Assembly: GCA_044464225.1 (NCBI GenBank)
Contig: JBIQLN010000004.1
Coordinates: forward strand, 1-64,000
Length of the DNA: 64,000 nucleotides
Direction of reading: 5' to 3'
DNA from: 66-474 sp044464225
GTDB taxonomy: Bacteria > Pseudomonadota > Gammaproteobacteria > Xanthomonadales > Rhodanobacteraceae
In this document: one piece after another, positions 17,180-25,077 of the stretch
How the letters are laid out: each line of letters starts with the position of its first letter
Numbering within the stretch: position 1 is the first letter of the stretch
Program-made: the position numbers and the translations under genes
Notes under the pieces: generated by a model
What the model was told of the DNA's origin: nothing
The model's input: the letters and a program-made list of their open reading frames with translations, nothing else
Databases searched by the model: none

Positions 17180-18870
17180 TGGCCGAGCCCTCCGATCTCG
17201 AACGCATCAAGCGCGAAAGCCGGCACCTGCGCGGCACGCTGCGCGAGAGCCTTGCCGATCCGATCACCGGTGCATTGCGTACCGACGACGTGCAACTGCT
17301 GAAGTTCCACGGCGGCTACCAGCAGGACGATCGCGACGTGCGCGAGGCACGCCGCCGCGCCAAATTGGAGCCCGATTATTCGTTCTTCCTACGGCTGCGC
17401 CTGCCGGGCGGCGTGATGTCGCCCGCGCAATGGCTGGCGATGGATGCGATGGCGATGCGTTACGGCACGCGTGGCCTGCGCCTCACCACGCGCCAGACGA
17501 TCCAGACCCACGGCATCCGCAAACCCGATCTGCGCGCGGCGGCGCAGGCGATCCACGCCTGCGGCCTCGACACGATCGCGGCTTGCGGCGACGACAACCG
17601 CAACGTGGTCGCGGCCGTGAATCCGCTGTTGTCGGGCGTGCATGCGCGCATCTTCGAGCAGGCGCAGGCGTTGTCGTTGTACCTTCGCCCGAAATCGCGC
17701 GCCTGGTTCGAAACCTGGTTGAACGAACCGGCGACGGACGGCAACGAAGCAGAGCCGCTGCTGGGCGATGCGTACCTGCCGCGCAAATTCAAGATCGGTT
17801 TCGCGGTGCCGCCCGACAACGACATCGACGTGTATTCGCAGGATGTCGGCCTCGTCGCCGTGGTCGACGGCGGCGAACTGGCAGGCTACGACGTGTTGGT
17901 CGGCGGCGGCATGGGCGCGAGCCATGGCAACGCGAAGACGTATCCGCGCATGGCCAGCCCGATCGGTTTCATCACGCCCAACCAGGTCGTCGCGCTGGCC
18001 GAAGCCGCGCTCACCCTGCAGCGCGACCATGGTGGCCGCGCCGATCGCCTGCACGCGCGCTTCAAGTACACCGTCGACGGCCACGGCCTGGGCTGGATCA
18101 AGGCCGAGATCGAACGCCGCGCCGGGTTCGTGCTGCAGCCGTCGCATGGGTTCGAATTCAGCCAGCGCGGCGACCGCTTCGGGTGGCGCGAAGGCGACGA
18201 TGGTCGTTGGCACCTGGGGCTGCGCATTCCGTTCGGGCGCGTGCATGACCGGGATGGCGTCACGCGGCAGACCGGCATGCGGCAACTCGCGGCCTTGCTG
18301 GCCGAACAGGCGCCGGATGCGCAGATCCGCCTGACGCCGAACCAGAACGCGTTCGTCGCGGGCGTGCCGGCGGCATTGCGCGCGCGCATCGATGCGATGG
18401 CGGGTGCGCACGACCTCGCCCTGCACCGCTCCGGTTCGAAGCTCGAATTGAACACGATCGCCTGCGTCGCGTTGCCGACCTGTGGCCTCGCCATGGCCGA
18501 ATCCGAACGCTGGATGCCGACGTTCCTGCCGGCGCTGCAGGCCGCGCTGGACAAGCACGGGCTGCGCGACGAACCCATCGACCTGCGCATCAGCGGTTGC
18601 CCCAACGGCTGTTCGCGCCCGTACCTCGCCGAAATCGCGCTGATCGGCAAGGCGCCCGGCCGTTACAACCTGATGCTGGGCGGCGACCACCGCGGCCAGC
18701 GGATGAACGCGCTGTATCGCGAGAACATCACCGAGGCGGAAATCCTCGCCGCACTCGACGCATTGCTGGCGCGTTTCGCCCTCGAGCGCGGACACGGCGA
18801 ACGCTTCGGCGATTTCACGGTGCGTATCGGCGAAGTGGTGCCGCCGTCGCCGCGCGAGGCCGCAGCATGA
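17179..18870 (+). CDS. cysI: sulfite reductase hemoprotein beta subunit
   Basis: Catalytic subunit carrying siroheme and a [4Fe-4S] cluster; reduces sulfite to sulfide in assimilation. It has 563 residues (E. coli 570). The two cysteine pairs that hold the bridged cofactor are CVALPTCGLAMAE near 432 and SGCPNGCSRP near 475. Basic sulfite/siroheme contacts are seen in RLTTRQTIQTHGI near 98, and VGGGMGASHGN is near 240. The 1-nt overlap with cysJ and 4-nt overlap with cysH make a tightly coupled cysJIH operon. The siroheme is supplied by CysG encoded 4 kb downstream. Confidence 0.98.
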   Translation: MAEPSDLERIKRESRHLRGTLRESLADPITGALRTDDVQLLKFHGGYQQDDRDVREARRRAKLEPDYSFFLRLRLPGGVMSPAQWLAMDAMAMRYGTRGLRLTTRQTIQTHGIRKPDLRAAAQAIHACGLDTIAACGDDNRNVVAAVNPLLSGVHARIFEQAQALSLYLRPKSRAWFETWLNEPATDGNEAEPLLGDAYLPRKFKIGFAVPPDNDIDVYSQDVGLVAVVDGGELAGYDVLVGGGMGASHGNAKTYPRMASPIGFITPNQVVALAEAALTLQRDHGGRADRLHARFKYTVDGHGLGWIKAEIERRAGFVLQPSHGFEFSQRGDRFGWREGDDGRWHLGLRIPFGRVHDRDGVTRQTGMRQLAALLAEQAPDAQIRLTPNQNAFVAGVPAALRARIDAMAGAHDLALHRSGSKLELNTIACVALPTCGLAMAESERWMPTFLPALQAALDKHGLRDEPIDLRISGCPNGCSRPYLAEIALIGKAPGRYNLMLGGDHRGQRMNALYRENITEAEILAALDALLARFALERGHGERFGDFTVRIGEVVPPSPREAAA

Positions 18871-19595
18871 TGCCCCCCGATCCCGTCACCGCCGCGCAGT
18901 CGCCCGAAGCGCTGGCGGAACTCAACCGCTGGCTCGGCAGCTTGACGGCCGAACGGCGCATCAAGTGGGCCTTGACCGCATTGGCGGGCGAACACGCGCT
19001 GTCGTCCAGCTTCGGCGCACAGGCGGCCGTGTCGCTGCATCTCGTCACGCGCGCGCGACCCGACATGCCGGTGATCCTGATCGACACCGGCTACCTGTTT
19101 CCCGAGACCTATCGTTTCGTCGACGAGCTTCGCGACCGCCTGCACCTGAACCTCAAGGTCTTCCGGCCGGAGATCGGCGCCGCCTGGATGGAGGCGCGCT
19201 TCGGCAGGCTGTGGGAACAAGGCGTCGAGGGCATCGCGCGCTACAACCGCCTGCGCAAGGTCGAACCCATGCAACATGCGCTGGATGAACTCGGCGTGCG
19301 CACGTGGATCGCGGGTATCCGCCGCAGCCAGTCGGAAAGCCGCGCGCATGCCGAGTTCCTGGAATTGCACGACGGCCGCTGGAAGCTGCATCCGATCGCC
19401 GATTGGCGCGATCACGACGTATGGCGCTATCTCAATCGCCACGAGCTGCCCTACCACCCGCTCTGGCACCAAGGTTACGTGTCGATCGGCGACGTGCACA
19501 CCACGCGCCGCTGGGAACCCGGCATGCGCGACGAGGACACGCGTTTCTTCGGCCTCGCGCGTGAATGCGGATTGCATTTCGCCGCAAGCAAATAG
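18867..19595 (+). CDS. cysH: phosphoadenosine phosphosulfate (PAPS) reductase
   Basis: Reduces PAPS to sulfite and adenosine 3',5'-bisphosphate with thioredoxin. It has 242 residues (E. coli 244). The PP-loop core SSSFGAQAAVSLHL is near residue 48, IDTGYLFPETYRF near 72 and TWIAGIRRSQSESR near 148. The C-terminal catalytic Cys is in ECGLHF. The CC...CxxC cysteines of iron-sulfur APS reductases are absent, so PAPS rather than APS is the expected substrate. PAPS is also the sulfuryl donor expected for the sulfotransferases at 47-56 kb. The start ATG overlaps the cysI stop. PAPS-forming genes (cysD, cysN, cysC) are not in the window. Confidence 0.96.
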   Translation: MMPPDPVTAAQSPEALAELNRWLGSLTAERRIKWALTALAGEHALSSSFGAQAAVSLHLVTRARPDMPVILIDTGYLFPETYRFVDELRDRLHLNLKVFRPEIGAAWMEARFGRLWEQGVEGIARYNRLRKVEPMQHALDELGVRTWIAGIRRSQSESRAHAEFLELHDGRWKLHPIADWRDHDVWRYLNRHELPYHPLWHQGYVSIGDVHTTRRWEPGMRDEDTRFFGLARECGLHFAASK

Positions 19596-19659
19596 ACGTC
19601 CAAACCCTTGCGGTTCCGCAGCGACGCCGTCAAGCTGCGTGTTCCCGAGGAGAGTCAGC

Positions 19660-20823
19660 ATGGCAGGCAAGACCCGGCGGCCGCGCGCTGCCACCGCAAA
19701 ACCCGCGCGCGCGAAAACCGCCAACAAACCCGAAGCGCCCGCGTCGAAACCCGATCTCGCGGCGGTGCGCGCCGAGATCGACGGCATCGACCACCAGATC
19801 CAGGCGCTGATCGCACGCCGCGCCCATTGGGCGCACGAAGTCGGCCGCGCCAAGGGCAAGCTCGCCGCTGCGGTCGACTACTACCGGCCCGAGCGCGAAG
19901 CGCAGGTGTTGCGGCGGGTCGTCGACCGCAATGGCGGTCCGCTGGCCGACGACGTGCTGGTGAGGCTGTTCCGCGAAATCATGTCGGCGTGCCTTGCGCA
20001 GCAGGAACCCTTGAAGATCGGCTACCTCGGCCCGGAAGGCACGTTCTCGCAACAGGCCGTCTTCAAGCACTTCGGACATTCGGCCAAAGGGTTCCCGCTG
20101 GCCAGCATCGCCGAAGTGTTCGACGAGGTCGCCGAGGGCCGCGCCGATTTCGGCGTGGTGCCGGTCGAGAATTCCGGGCAGGGCACGATCCAGTCGACGC
20201 TCGACTTGTTCCTCGGCTCGCCGCTGAAAATCTGCGGCGAAGTGGAACTGCACGTGCATCAGTACCTGCTGTCGCGCGGCGGCCATCTCGAGGACATCGA
20301 ACGCGTGTATTCGCACGGCCAGTCGCTGGCGCAATGCCGGGGCTGGCTGCGCCAGAACCTGCCGCGCGTCGAGTTGGAAGCGGTGTCCAGCAACGCCGAA
20401 GCCGCGCGGCGCGCGCGCAAGGCCGACGACGTGGCGGCGATCGCCGGCGAAAGCGCGGCGCACGTGTATGGATTGCAGGTGGTGGCCGGCCCGATCGAGG
20501 ATCGCCCCGACAACACCACGCGCTTCCTCGTGCTCGGCCGTGCGCTGTTCCCGCCGTCCGGCAACGATCGCACCTCGCTGCTGGTGTTCGTGCGCGACCA
20601 GCCGGGCGCGCTGTACCGCGTGCTGGAACCGCTGGCGCGGCACGGCGTCAGCATGAACCGGATCGAGTCTCGCCCCGCCCACACCGGCAAATGGCAGTAC
20701 GCGTTCTTCATCGACGTCAGCGGCCACGTGGACGAACCGCCGTTGCGCGACGCGTTGGCGGAACTGGGCGATTTCGCCTCGCAGGTGACGGTGTTGGGTT
20801 CATATCCGGTGGCGATAGCCTGA
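19660..20823 (+). CDS. pheA: bifunctional chorismate mutase / prephenate dehydratase (P-protein)
   Basis: Converts chorismate to prephenate and then phenylpyruvate for phenylalanine synthesis. It has 387 residues. A Lys/Ala-rich N-terminal leader (1-32) precedes the AroQ mutase domain (about 33-115), containing IDGIDHQIQALIARRA. The dehydratase domain is about 120-300, starting KIGYLGPEGTFSQ, with the catalytic NTTRF motif near 288. A C-terminal ACT domain (about 305-385) holds the GALYRVLEPLARHGVSMNRI and ESRP elements that bind Phe for feedback inhibition. Start ATG 19660 has a strong GAGGAG site. It follows cysH by 64 bp; functional linkage to sulfur genes is not evident. Confidence 0.96.
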   Translation: MAGKTRRPRAATAKPARAKTANKPEAPASKPDLAAVRAEIDGIDHQIQALIARRAHWAHEVGRAKGKLAAAVDYYRPEREAQVLRRVVDRNGGPLADDVLVRLFREIMSACLAQQEPLKIGYLGPEGTFSQQAVFKHFGHSAKGFPLASIAEVFDEVAEGRADFGVVPVENSGQGTIQSTLDLFLGSPLKICGEVELHVHQYLLSRGGHLEDIERVYSHGQSLAQCRGWLRQNLPRVELEAVSSNAEAARRARKADDVAAIAGESAAHVYGLQVVAGPIEDRPDNTTRFLVLGRALFPPSGNDRTSLLVFVRDQPGALYRVLEPLARHGVSMNRIESRPAHTGKWQYAFFIDVSGHVDEPPLRDALAELGDFASQVTVLGSYPVAIA

Positions 20824-20878
20824 AACTCGCCGCACGTTCGCGCGGTCCCACCTTCATTGCCGTGAACGAGGACGCGCC

Positions 20879-21361
20879 ATGCGACGCCTGTGCCTGTTGC
20901 TGGTCCTTCCGATCCTTGCAGGCGCCTGGCCTGCACTGGCGCGTGCCGGGTCCTATGCGGACGCGCTGTCGCAATGCCTGATCCGGTCGACCACGCCCGC
21001 GGACCAGAAAACCGTGGTGCGCTGGGCGTTTGCCACCATGGCGCTGGACCCGGATGTCGCGCCGCTGAGTGCGATCACCCCGGAACAGCGTGCATCGATC
21101 AACCAGAAGGCCGGCGCGCTGGTGACGGACCTGCTGGCGCGCTCGTGCAATCGGCCGGCGCAACAGGCGCTGATGTTCGAAGGGCCGGGCGCGGCGCGCA
21201 CCGCGTTCGAGGCCTGGACGCGTTGGGCGATCACCAATCTCGCCAGCGAACCGCACGTGATGCGGGGCGCCGGCGCGCTGCTGCAATACATCGATCTCGG
21301 CAAGCTGATGTCGTTGGTTCCGCTGCAGGGATTTCCACCGGCAAGCGGCAGCACGCATTGA
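20879..21361 (+). CDS. small exported protein of unknown function
   Basis: 160 residues that I do not recognise. Residues 1-23 are a clear signal peptide (two Arg, LCLLLVLPILAGAWPAL, cleavage near ARA-GS). The mature part looks all-helical and has only two cysteines (about 33 and 89), which could form one disulfide. It also has the pattern AFEAWTRWAITNLASEP. It follows pheA by 55 bp in the same direction. Its last codons (PLQGFPPASGSTH) are repeated 168 bp downstream as part of a local duplication, so the current C-terminus lies at the edge of a rearranged region. Probably periplasmic. Confidence 0.7.
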   Translation: MRRLCLLLVLPILAGAWPALARAGSYADALSQCLIRSTTPADQKTVVRWAFATMALDPDVAPLSAITPEQRASINQKAGALVTDLLARSCNRPAQQALMFEGPGAARTAFEAWTRWAITNLASEPHVMRGAGALLQYIDLGKLMSLVPLQGFPPASGSTH

Positions 21362-21650
21362 TTGTGGGTTGGGCTACCCGGAGTGCCAAATGCGGGTTGG
21401 GGTGAGCGGGTTTCATCCGCCAAGCCCAACGTCTTCCGCATGATCATGTTGGGCTTCACTGCGTTCAGCCCGGCCTACGTGTTGATTCCGCTGCAGGGGC
21501 TTCCGCCGGCGAGTGGCAGCACGCATTGATTTGGACCGAGCTTCGCGACGTACCGAATGCAGGTTGGGGCGGGCGGGTTCATCCGCCACGCCCAACGTCT
21601 TCCGCACGATCATGTTGGGCTTCACTGCGTTCAGCCCAACCCACGTGCTA
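21318..21650 (+). repeat. tandem duplication of gene tail plus two REP-like elements
   Basis: Fills the 324-bp gap between the exported-protein gene and the cysB-like gene. Two units of about 167 bp are visible. Each begins with the gene's 3' end (CCGCTGCAGGG... to GCACGCATTGATT, 21320 onward and again near 21488) and continues through GTTGGG-rich sequence to a palindromic element. The element contains AAGCCCAAC then GTTGGGCTTCACTGCG and TTCAGCCC (copies at 21416-21475 and 21581-21640). The second palindrome is intact (GTTGGGCT - 11 nt - AGCCCAAC), while the first ends GCCCGGCC. No coding function is supported. Confidence 0.8.
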
Positions 21651-21685
21651 CGTGTCGCCGCATTCGAGCGGCGTTACGGCGCTTC

Positions 21686-22666
21686 TTACGCTGCCACACG
21701 ATGCAGCTCCGCCCACGCAGGCGGCTCCGGCCACGCCGGCTCGGCGGTGCCGGCGACCACGCGCCGCAAGTCGGTGCTGTCGATCTGGGGCGCGACTTCG
21801 CGCAGCAGGCGCAGCGCGAAATCCCGCACGACACGGCCACGCGGCAGGATCGCCCAGGTGATGCACTCGGGCAGCGCGTCGGGCGCCCGCAGCGCGCGCA
21901 AATCGGTGTCTTCCGCCGATACCGCCATTTCGGCGAGGATGCCGATGCCAAGACCGGCGCGCACGTAGGTCTTGATGAGATCCGCATCGTGCGCCGTCAT
22001 CGCCAGTTGCATCGGCAACTTCGCGGCATCGAATGCGCGCTTCAGCGACGATTCCGGCTTGCGTGACGATTCGTAGCTGACCAGCGGCGCGGTCGAGAGA
22101 TCGCGCAGGCTGACGCCCTTGCTGCGACGGCCCAGCGCGTGATCGGCCGGCACCAGCACCACACGGCGCCATCGAAACAGCGGCACCGCGACGCCGCCGG
22201 CAGGCACCGCGCCGCTGGTGCTGATCACGGCCAGTTCGTCGCCGCCTCGCGCGAGGCGCGCCAGGATTTCGCTTTCCTCCGAGGGTTGGAGGCGGATGCT
22301 CACCGCGGGGAATTCGCGCCGCGTCGCGGCGATCGCCTCGGGCAGGACGTAACGCGCCTGCGTGTGCGTCGTCACGAGGGTGAGGCGGCCCTTGCGTTCG
22401 CCGCGCTGGTTGGCAGCCAGCGCGCGGATGTTGCCGGCCTCGTCGAGCAGGCGCCGCGCGTGCACCAGCACGTGTTCGCCCGATTGGGTCAACGAAGTGA
22501 GGCTGCGGCCCTTGCGGGTGAACAGCAGGAACCCGAGTTCGTCTTCCAGTTGCTTGATTTGCCGCGACAAGCCGGGCTGGGTGGCATGCACGCGCTCGGC
22601 CGCAAGGGTGATGTTGAGGCCGGAATCGGCGATGGCGACGAGATAGCGAAGTTGATTGAGCGTCAT
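21686..22666 (-). CDS. cysB: LysR-type regulator of the CysB family
   Basis: Predicted activator of sulfate assimilation genes, responsive in relatives to N-acetylserine. It has 326 residues (E. coli CysB 324). A winged helix-turn-helix at 1-62 (LNITLAAERVHATQPGLSRQ) is followed by a periplasmic-binding-protein-like effector domain. CysB signatures are TTHTQARYVLPE near 98, the sulfate/effector loop at SYESSRKPESS near 200, and DADLIKTYVRAGLGIGILA near 225. The start ATG 22666 begins the canonical MTLNQLRYLVAIADSG; the frame stays open upstream without homology. It is divergent from cysG across 262 bp that hold candidate operators. I prefer CysB over Cbl from context only. Confidence 0.85.
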   Translation of the reverse strand: MTLNQLRYLVAIADSGLNITLAAERVHATQPGLSRQIKQLEDELGFLLFTRKGRSLTSLTQSGEHVLVHARRLLDEAGNIRALAANQRGERKGRLTLVTTHTQARYVLPEAIAATRREFPAVSIRLQPSEESEILARLARGGDELAVISTSGAVPAGGVAVPLFRWRRVVLVPADHALGRRSKGVSLRDLSTAPLVSYESSRKPESSLKRAFDAAKLPMQLAMTAHDADLIKTYVRAGLGIGILAEMAVSAEDTDLRALRAPDALPECITWAILPRGRVVRDFALRLLREVAPQIDSTDLRRVVAGTAEPAWPEPPAWAELHRVAA

Positions 22667-22830
22667 GGTGAAACTCCCGCAAGTGATGATCGCAAACCAC
22701 CGCGGCGCGCGCATTCGGCGCGCCCCATCGAGGATCGGCGACAACACATCGCGGGACGTTTCAGGTTCATCGGAGCAGCTCCATCGCAGCCGGCGCATGC
22801 GGCGCGACCACAGGAATCCAGCCTAGCATG

Positions 22831-22876
22831 TGGACGTCCAGACGTCCATATCGACATATAACCGAACCGCATAAGG
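22831..22876. promoter_or_regulatory. operator-like elements between cysB-like gene and cysG
   Basis: Two elements lie in the divergent promoter region. TGGACGTC-CA-GACGTCCA (22831-22848) is a perfect 8-2-8 palindrome that resembles tandem GACGTC boxes. CGCATAAG (22869-22876) is the reverse complement of the half-site seen before cysJ. Between them is an AT-rich stretch, ATATcgacATATAA. These are the best candidates for control of cysG and of the regulator itself; which protein binds is unknown. Confidence 0.45.
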
Positions 22877-22928
22877 CTGTCTCCGATGTGCATTTCCGCC
22901 GGCGAAGCCGGGCGCGCAGACTGTGTGG

Positions 22929-24377
22929 ATGGTCACCCGTGCCTCCATCGACAATGCGAATCCCGCGCCGCTGTTTCCGTTGTTCGCCGACCTGCGCGGT
23001 CGCCGCGTGCTGGTGGTCGGCGGCGGCGACGTAGCACGCCGCAAGGTCGAGGCATTGCTGGCCACCGGCGCGAAGATCACCGTCGCGGCATCCATGCTCG
23101 ATCCCGCTTTGCGGCAGTGGGCCGGGCAGGGGCGTCTGCATCATCGCGCGGACGCTTTCGCACCGGCATGGCTGGATCACGTGGTGCTCGTCGTCGCGGC
23201 CAGCCACGATCGTGCTCTCGACCGCGTGGTGGCAAAGGCTGCGCGCGCGCGTGGCATTTTCGTGAACGTGGTCGACGATACCGAAGCTTCCACGTTCCAC
23301 GTGCCTGCAATGGTCCGGCGCGGGCGATTGCAGGTGGCCGTCTCTTCGGGCGGCGCGGCGCCGGTGCTGGCGCGGCGCGTGCGCGAAAAACTGGAGGCGG
23401 ACCTGGATGGCTCGCTCGGCATGCTGGCCGAGTTGCTTGCGCGCGGGCGTGCGCGTATCCGCTGGCGCTTTCCACAGGCTGGAAAGCGCCGGCGTTTTTT
23501 CGAACGGCTGCTCGATGGCGATCTGCCGCGCCTGCTGCGCGCCGGCGACGAAGCCGGCGCGAAGATGGCGTTCGAGCGCGCGTTCAATGAACCCGATGCG
23601 GTGGCGCGGCGCGGCAGCGTGGCGTTGGTCGGCGCCGGCCCCGGCGACCCCGGACTGCTGACGCTGAAAGCCCTGCGCGCCCTGCAGGACGCCGACGTGA
23701 TCCTGCACGATCGCCTGATCGGCCCGGACATTCTCGAGCTTGCGCGCCGCGACGCCGAACGGATTTCCGTCGGCAAGCGCGTGGGCGAAGACCACGACGC
23801 GACGCAGTCGCGCATCCATGCGCTGATGCTGCAGCATGCGCGCGCCGGCCAACGCGTGGTGCGCCTGCAAGGCGGCGATCCGCTGGTGTTCGGACGCGGC
23901 GGCGAGGAACTGGATTTCCTGCGCGCCCATGGCATCGCACATGAAGTGATCCCGGGCATCACCGCCGCGCTCGCGGGCGCGGCCGCCGCCGGCGTGCCGC
24001 TGACCGATCGGCGCCATGCGCGCAGCATCACGCTGCTGAGCCCGCGCGGCCGGACCGCGGTCGACGTCGAAGCGCTCGCTGCGCCCGGACAGACGCTGGC
24101 GATCTACATGGGCGTCGGCGAACTGGATGCGTTGTCGCGTTCGCTGATCGCAGATGGGCGCGACGCCGCCACTCCATGCGTGCTCGTCGAAAACGCGTCG
24201 CTGCCGCAGCAGCGCACGGTGGCCGGAACGCTGGCAGAACTTCCGGCGCTGGCGCGCGAAAACGGCATTCGCGCGCCGGCGCTTCTGATCGTCGGCGAAG
24301 TCGCCGTGCAGGCGCAGCGTGCCACCCGCGTCGAACGATGTCGCGGCGAGCCATCGCCCGTCGCACATGCTGCCTGA
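22929..24377 (+). CDS. cysG: siroheme synthase (trifunctional)
   Basis: Makes siroheme, the cofactor of CysI, from uroporphyrinogen III. It has 482 residues. The N-terminal NAD-dependent precorrin-2 dehydrogenase/ferrochelatase is about 1-210, with VLVVGGGDVARRKVEALL and AVSSGGAAPVLARRVREKLE. The C-terminal SAM-dependent uroporphyrinogen III methyltransferase (about 220-460) starts VALVGAGPGDPGLLTLKAL and includes RLQGGDPLVFGRGGEE and PGITAALAGAAAAGVPLTDR. I chose ATG 22929; a GTG two codons earlier is possible. Its SAM demand links it to metK and ahcY further right. Confidence 0.96.
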   Translation: MVTRASIDNANPAPLFPLFADLRGRRVLVVGGGDVARRKVEALLATGAKITVAASMLDPALRQWAGQGRLHHRADAFAPAWLDHVVLVVAASHDRALDRVVAKAARARGIFVNVVDDTEASTFHVPAMVRRGRLQVAVSSGGAAPVLARRVREKLEADLDGSLGMLAELLARGRARIRWRFPQAGKRRRFFERLLDGDLPRLLRAGDEAGAKMAFERAFNEPDAVARRGSVALVGAGPGDPGLLTLKALRALQDADVILHDRLIGPDILELARRDAERISVGKRVGEDHDATQSRIHALMLQHARAGQRVVRLQGGDPLVFGRGGEELDFLRAHGIAHEVIPGITAALAGAAAAGVPLTDRRHARSITLLSPRGRTAVDVEALAAPGQTLAIYMGVGELDALSRSLIADGRDAATPCVLVENASLPQQRTVAGTLAELPALARENGIRAPALLIVGEVAVQAQRATRVERCRGEPSPVAHAA

Positions 24378-24419
24378 ACACTTTCAGCAACACCGGTTTT
24401 TCAACACGAGGACACAACC

Positions 24420-25067
24420 ATGAGCTTGCAGCTGGGCCAGACCGCCCCCGACTTCACCCTCGATTCCACCCAGGGGTCGTTGCACTTCAACGCCTACGCG
24501 CGCGACCACTGGGTCGTGTTCTTCTCGCACCCCAAGGATTTCACCCCGATCTGCACCACCGAACTGGGCGCATTCGCACGCCGCAAGGCCGAGTTCGACA
24601 AGCGCGGCGTGAAGATCCTCGGCCTGTCGGTCGATCCGGTGGAAGATCATCGCAAGTGGTCGAAGGACATCGCCGAGGTCGGCGGTACCGAGGTCAACTA
24701 TCCGATCCTTGCCGATCCGGACCTGGAAGTGGCGAAGCTGTATGGCATGTTCCATCCCGAAGCCGACCCGAAGGTCACCGTGCGCTCGGTGTTCATCATC
24801 GATCCGCAGCGCAAGGTGCGCACCACCCTGACCTATCCGCCGAGCGTGGGCCGCAACGTCGACGAAATCCTGCGCACCGTCGATGCGTTGCAGCTCACCG
24901 ATTCGTTGCCGGTCTCGACGCCCGTGAACTGGCTGCCGGGCGAGGACATCGTGGTGTCGCCGAAGCTTTCCGACACCGATGCCGAACATCGGTTCACCGG
25001 CGTGCGCAAGCTGAAGCCGTACCTGCGTTTCGCCAAGGCCGAAGCGAAGTCGTCCGTCGAGGCCTGA
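24420..25067 (+). CDS. 1-Cys peroxiredoxin (Prx6/AhpC-like)
   Basis: Thiol peroxidase predicted to reduce hydrogen peroxide and organic hydroperoxides. It has 215 residues. The peroxidatic Cys lies in DFTPICTTELGAF near residue 47. No C-terminal resolving Cys is present, and the Prx6-type arm STPVNWLPGEDIVV is near 160. The good context GAGGACACAACC precedes the ATG. It lies 42 bp after cysG and 10 bp before a cysteine synthase, so it probably belongs to the cysG-cysK transcript and protects thiol metabolism; that role is inference. Its reductant is not identifiable here. Confidence 0.92.
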   Translation: MSLQLGQTAPDFTLDSTQGSLHFNAYARDHWVVFFSHPKDFTPICTTELGAFARRKAEFDKRGVKILGLSVDPVEDHRKWSKDIAEVGGTEVNYPILADPDLEVAKLYGMFHPEADPKVTVRSVFIIDPQRKVRTTLTYPPSVGRNVDEILRTVDALQLTDSLPVSTPVNWLPGEDIVVSPKLSDTDAEHRFTGVRKLKPYLRFAKAEAKSSVEA

Positions 25068-25077
25068 CGGAACCGGC

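Noticed and set aside
21361..21660. Small proteins reading MLGFTAFSP or similar
   Set aside because: They are translations of the palindromic repeat, a known annotation artefact.
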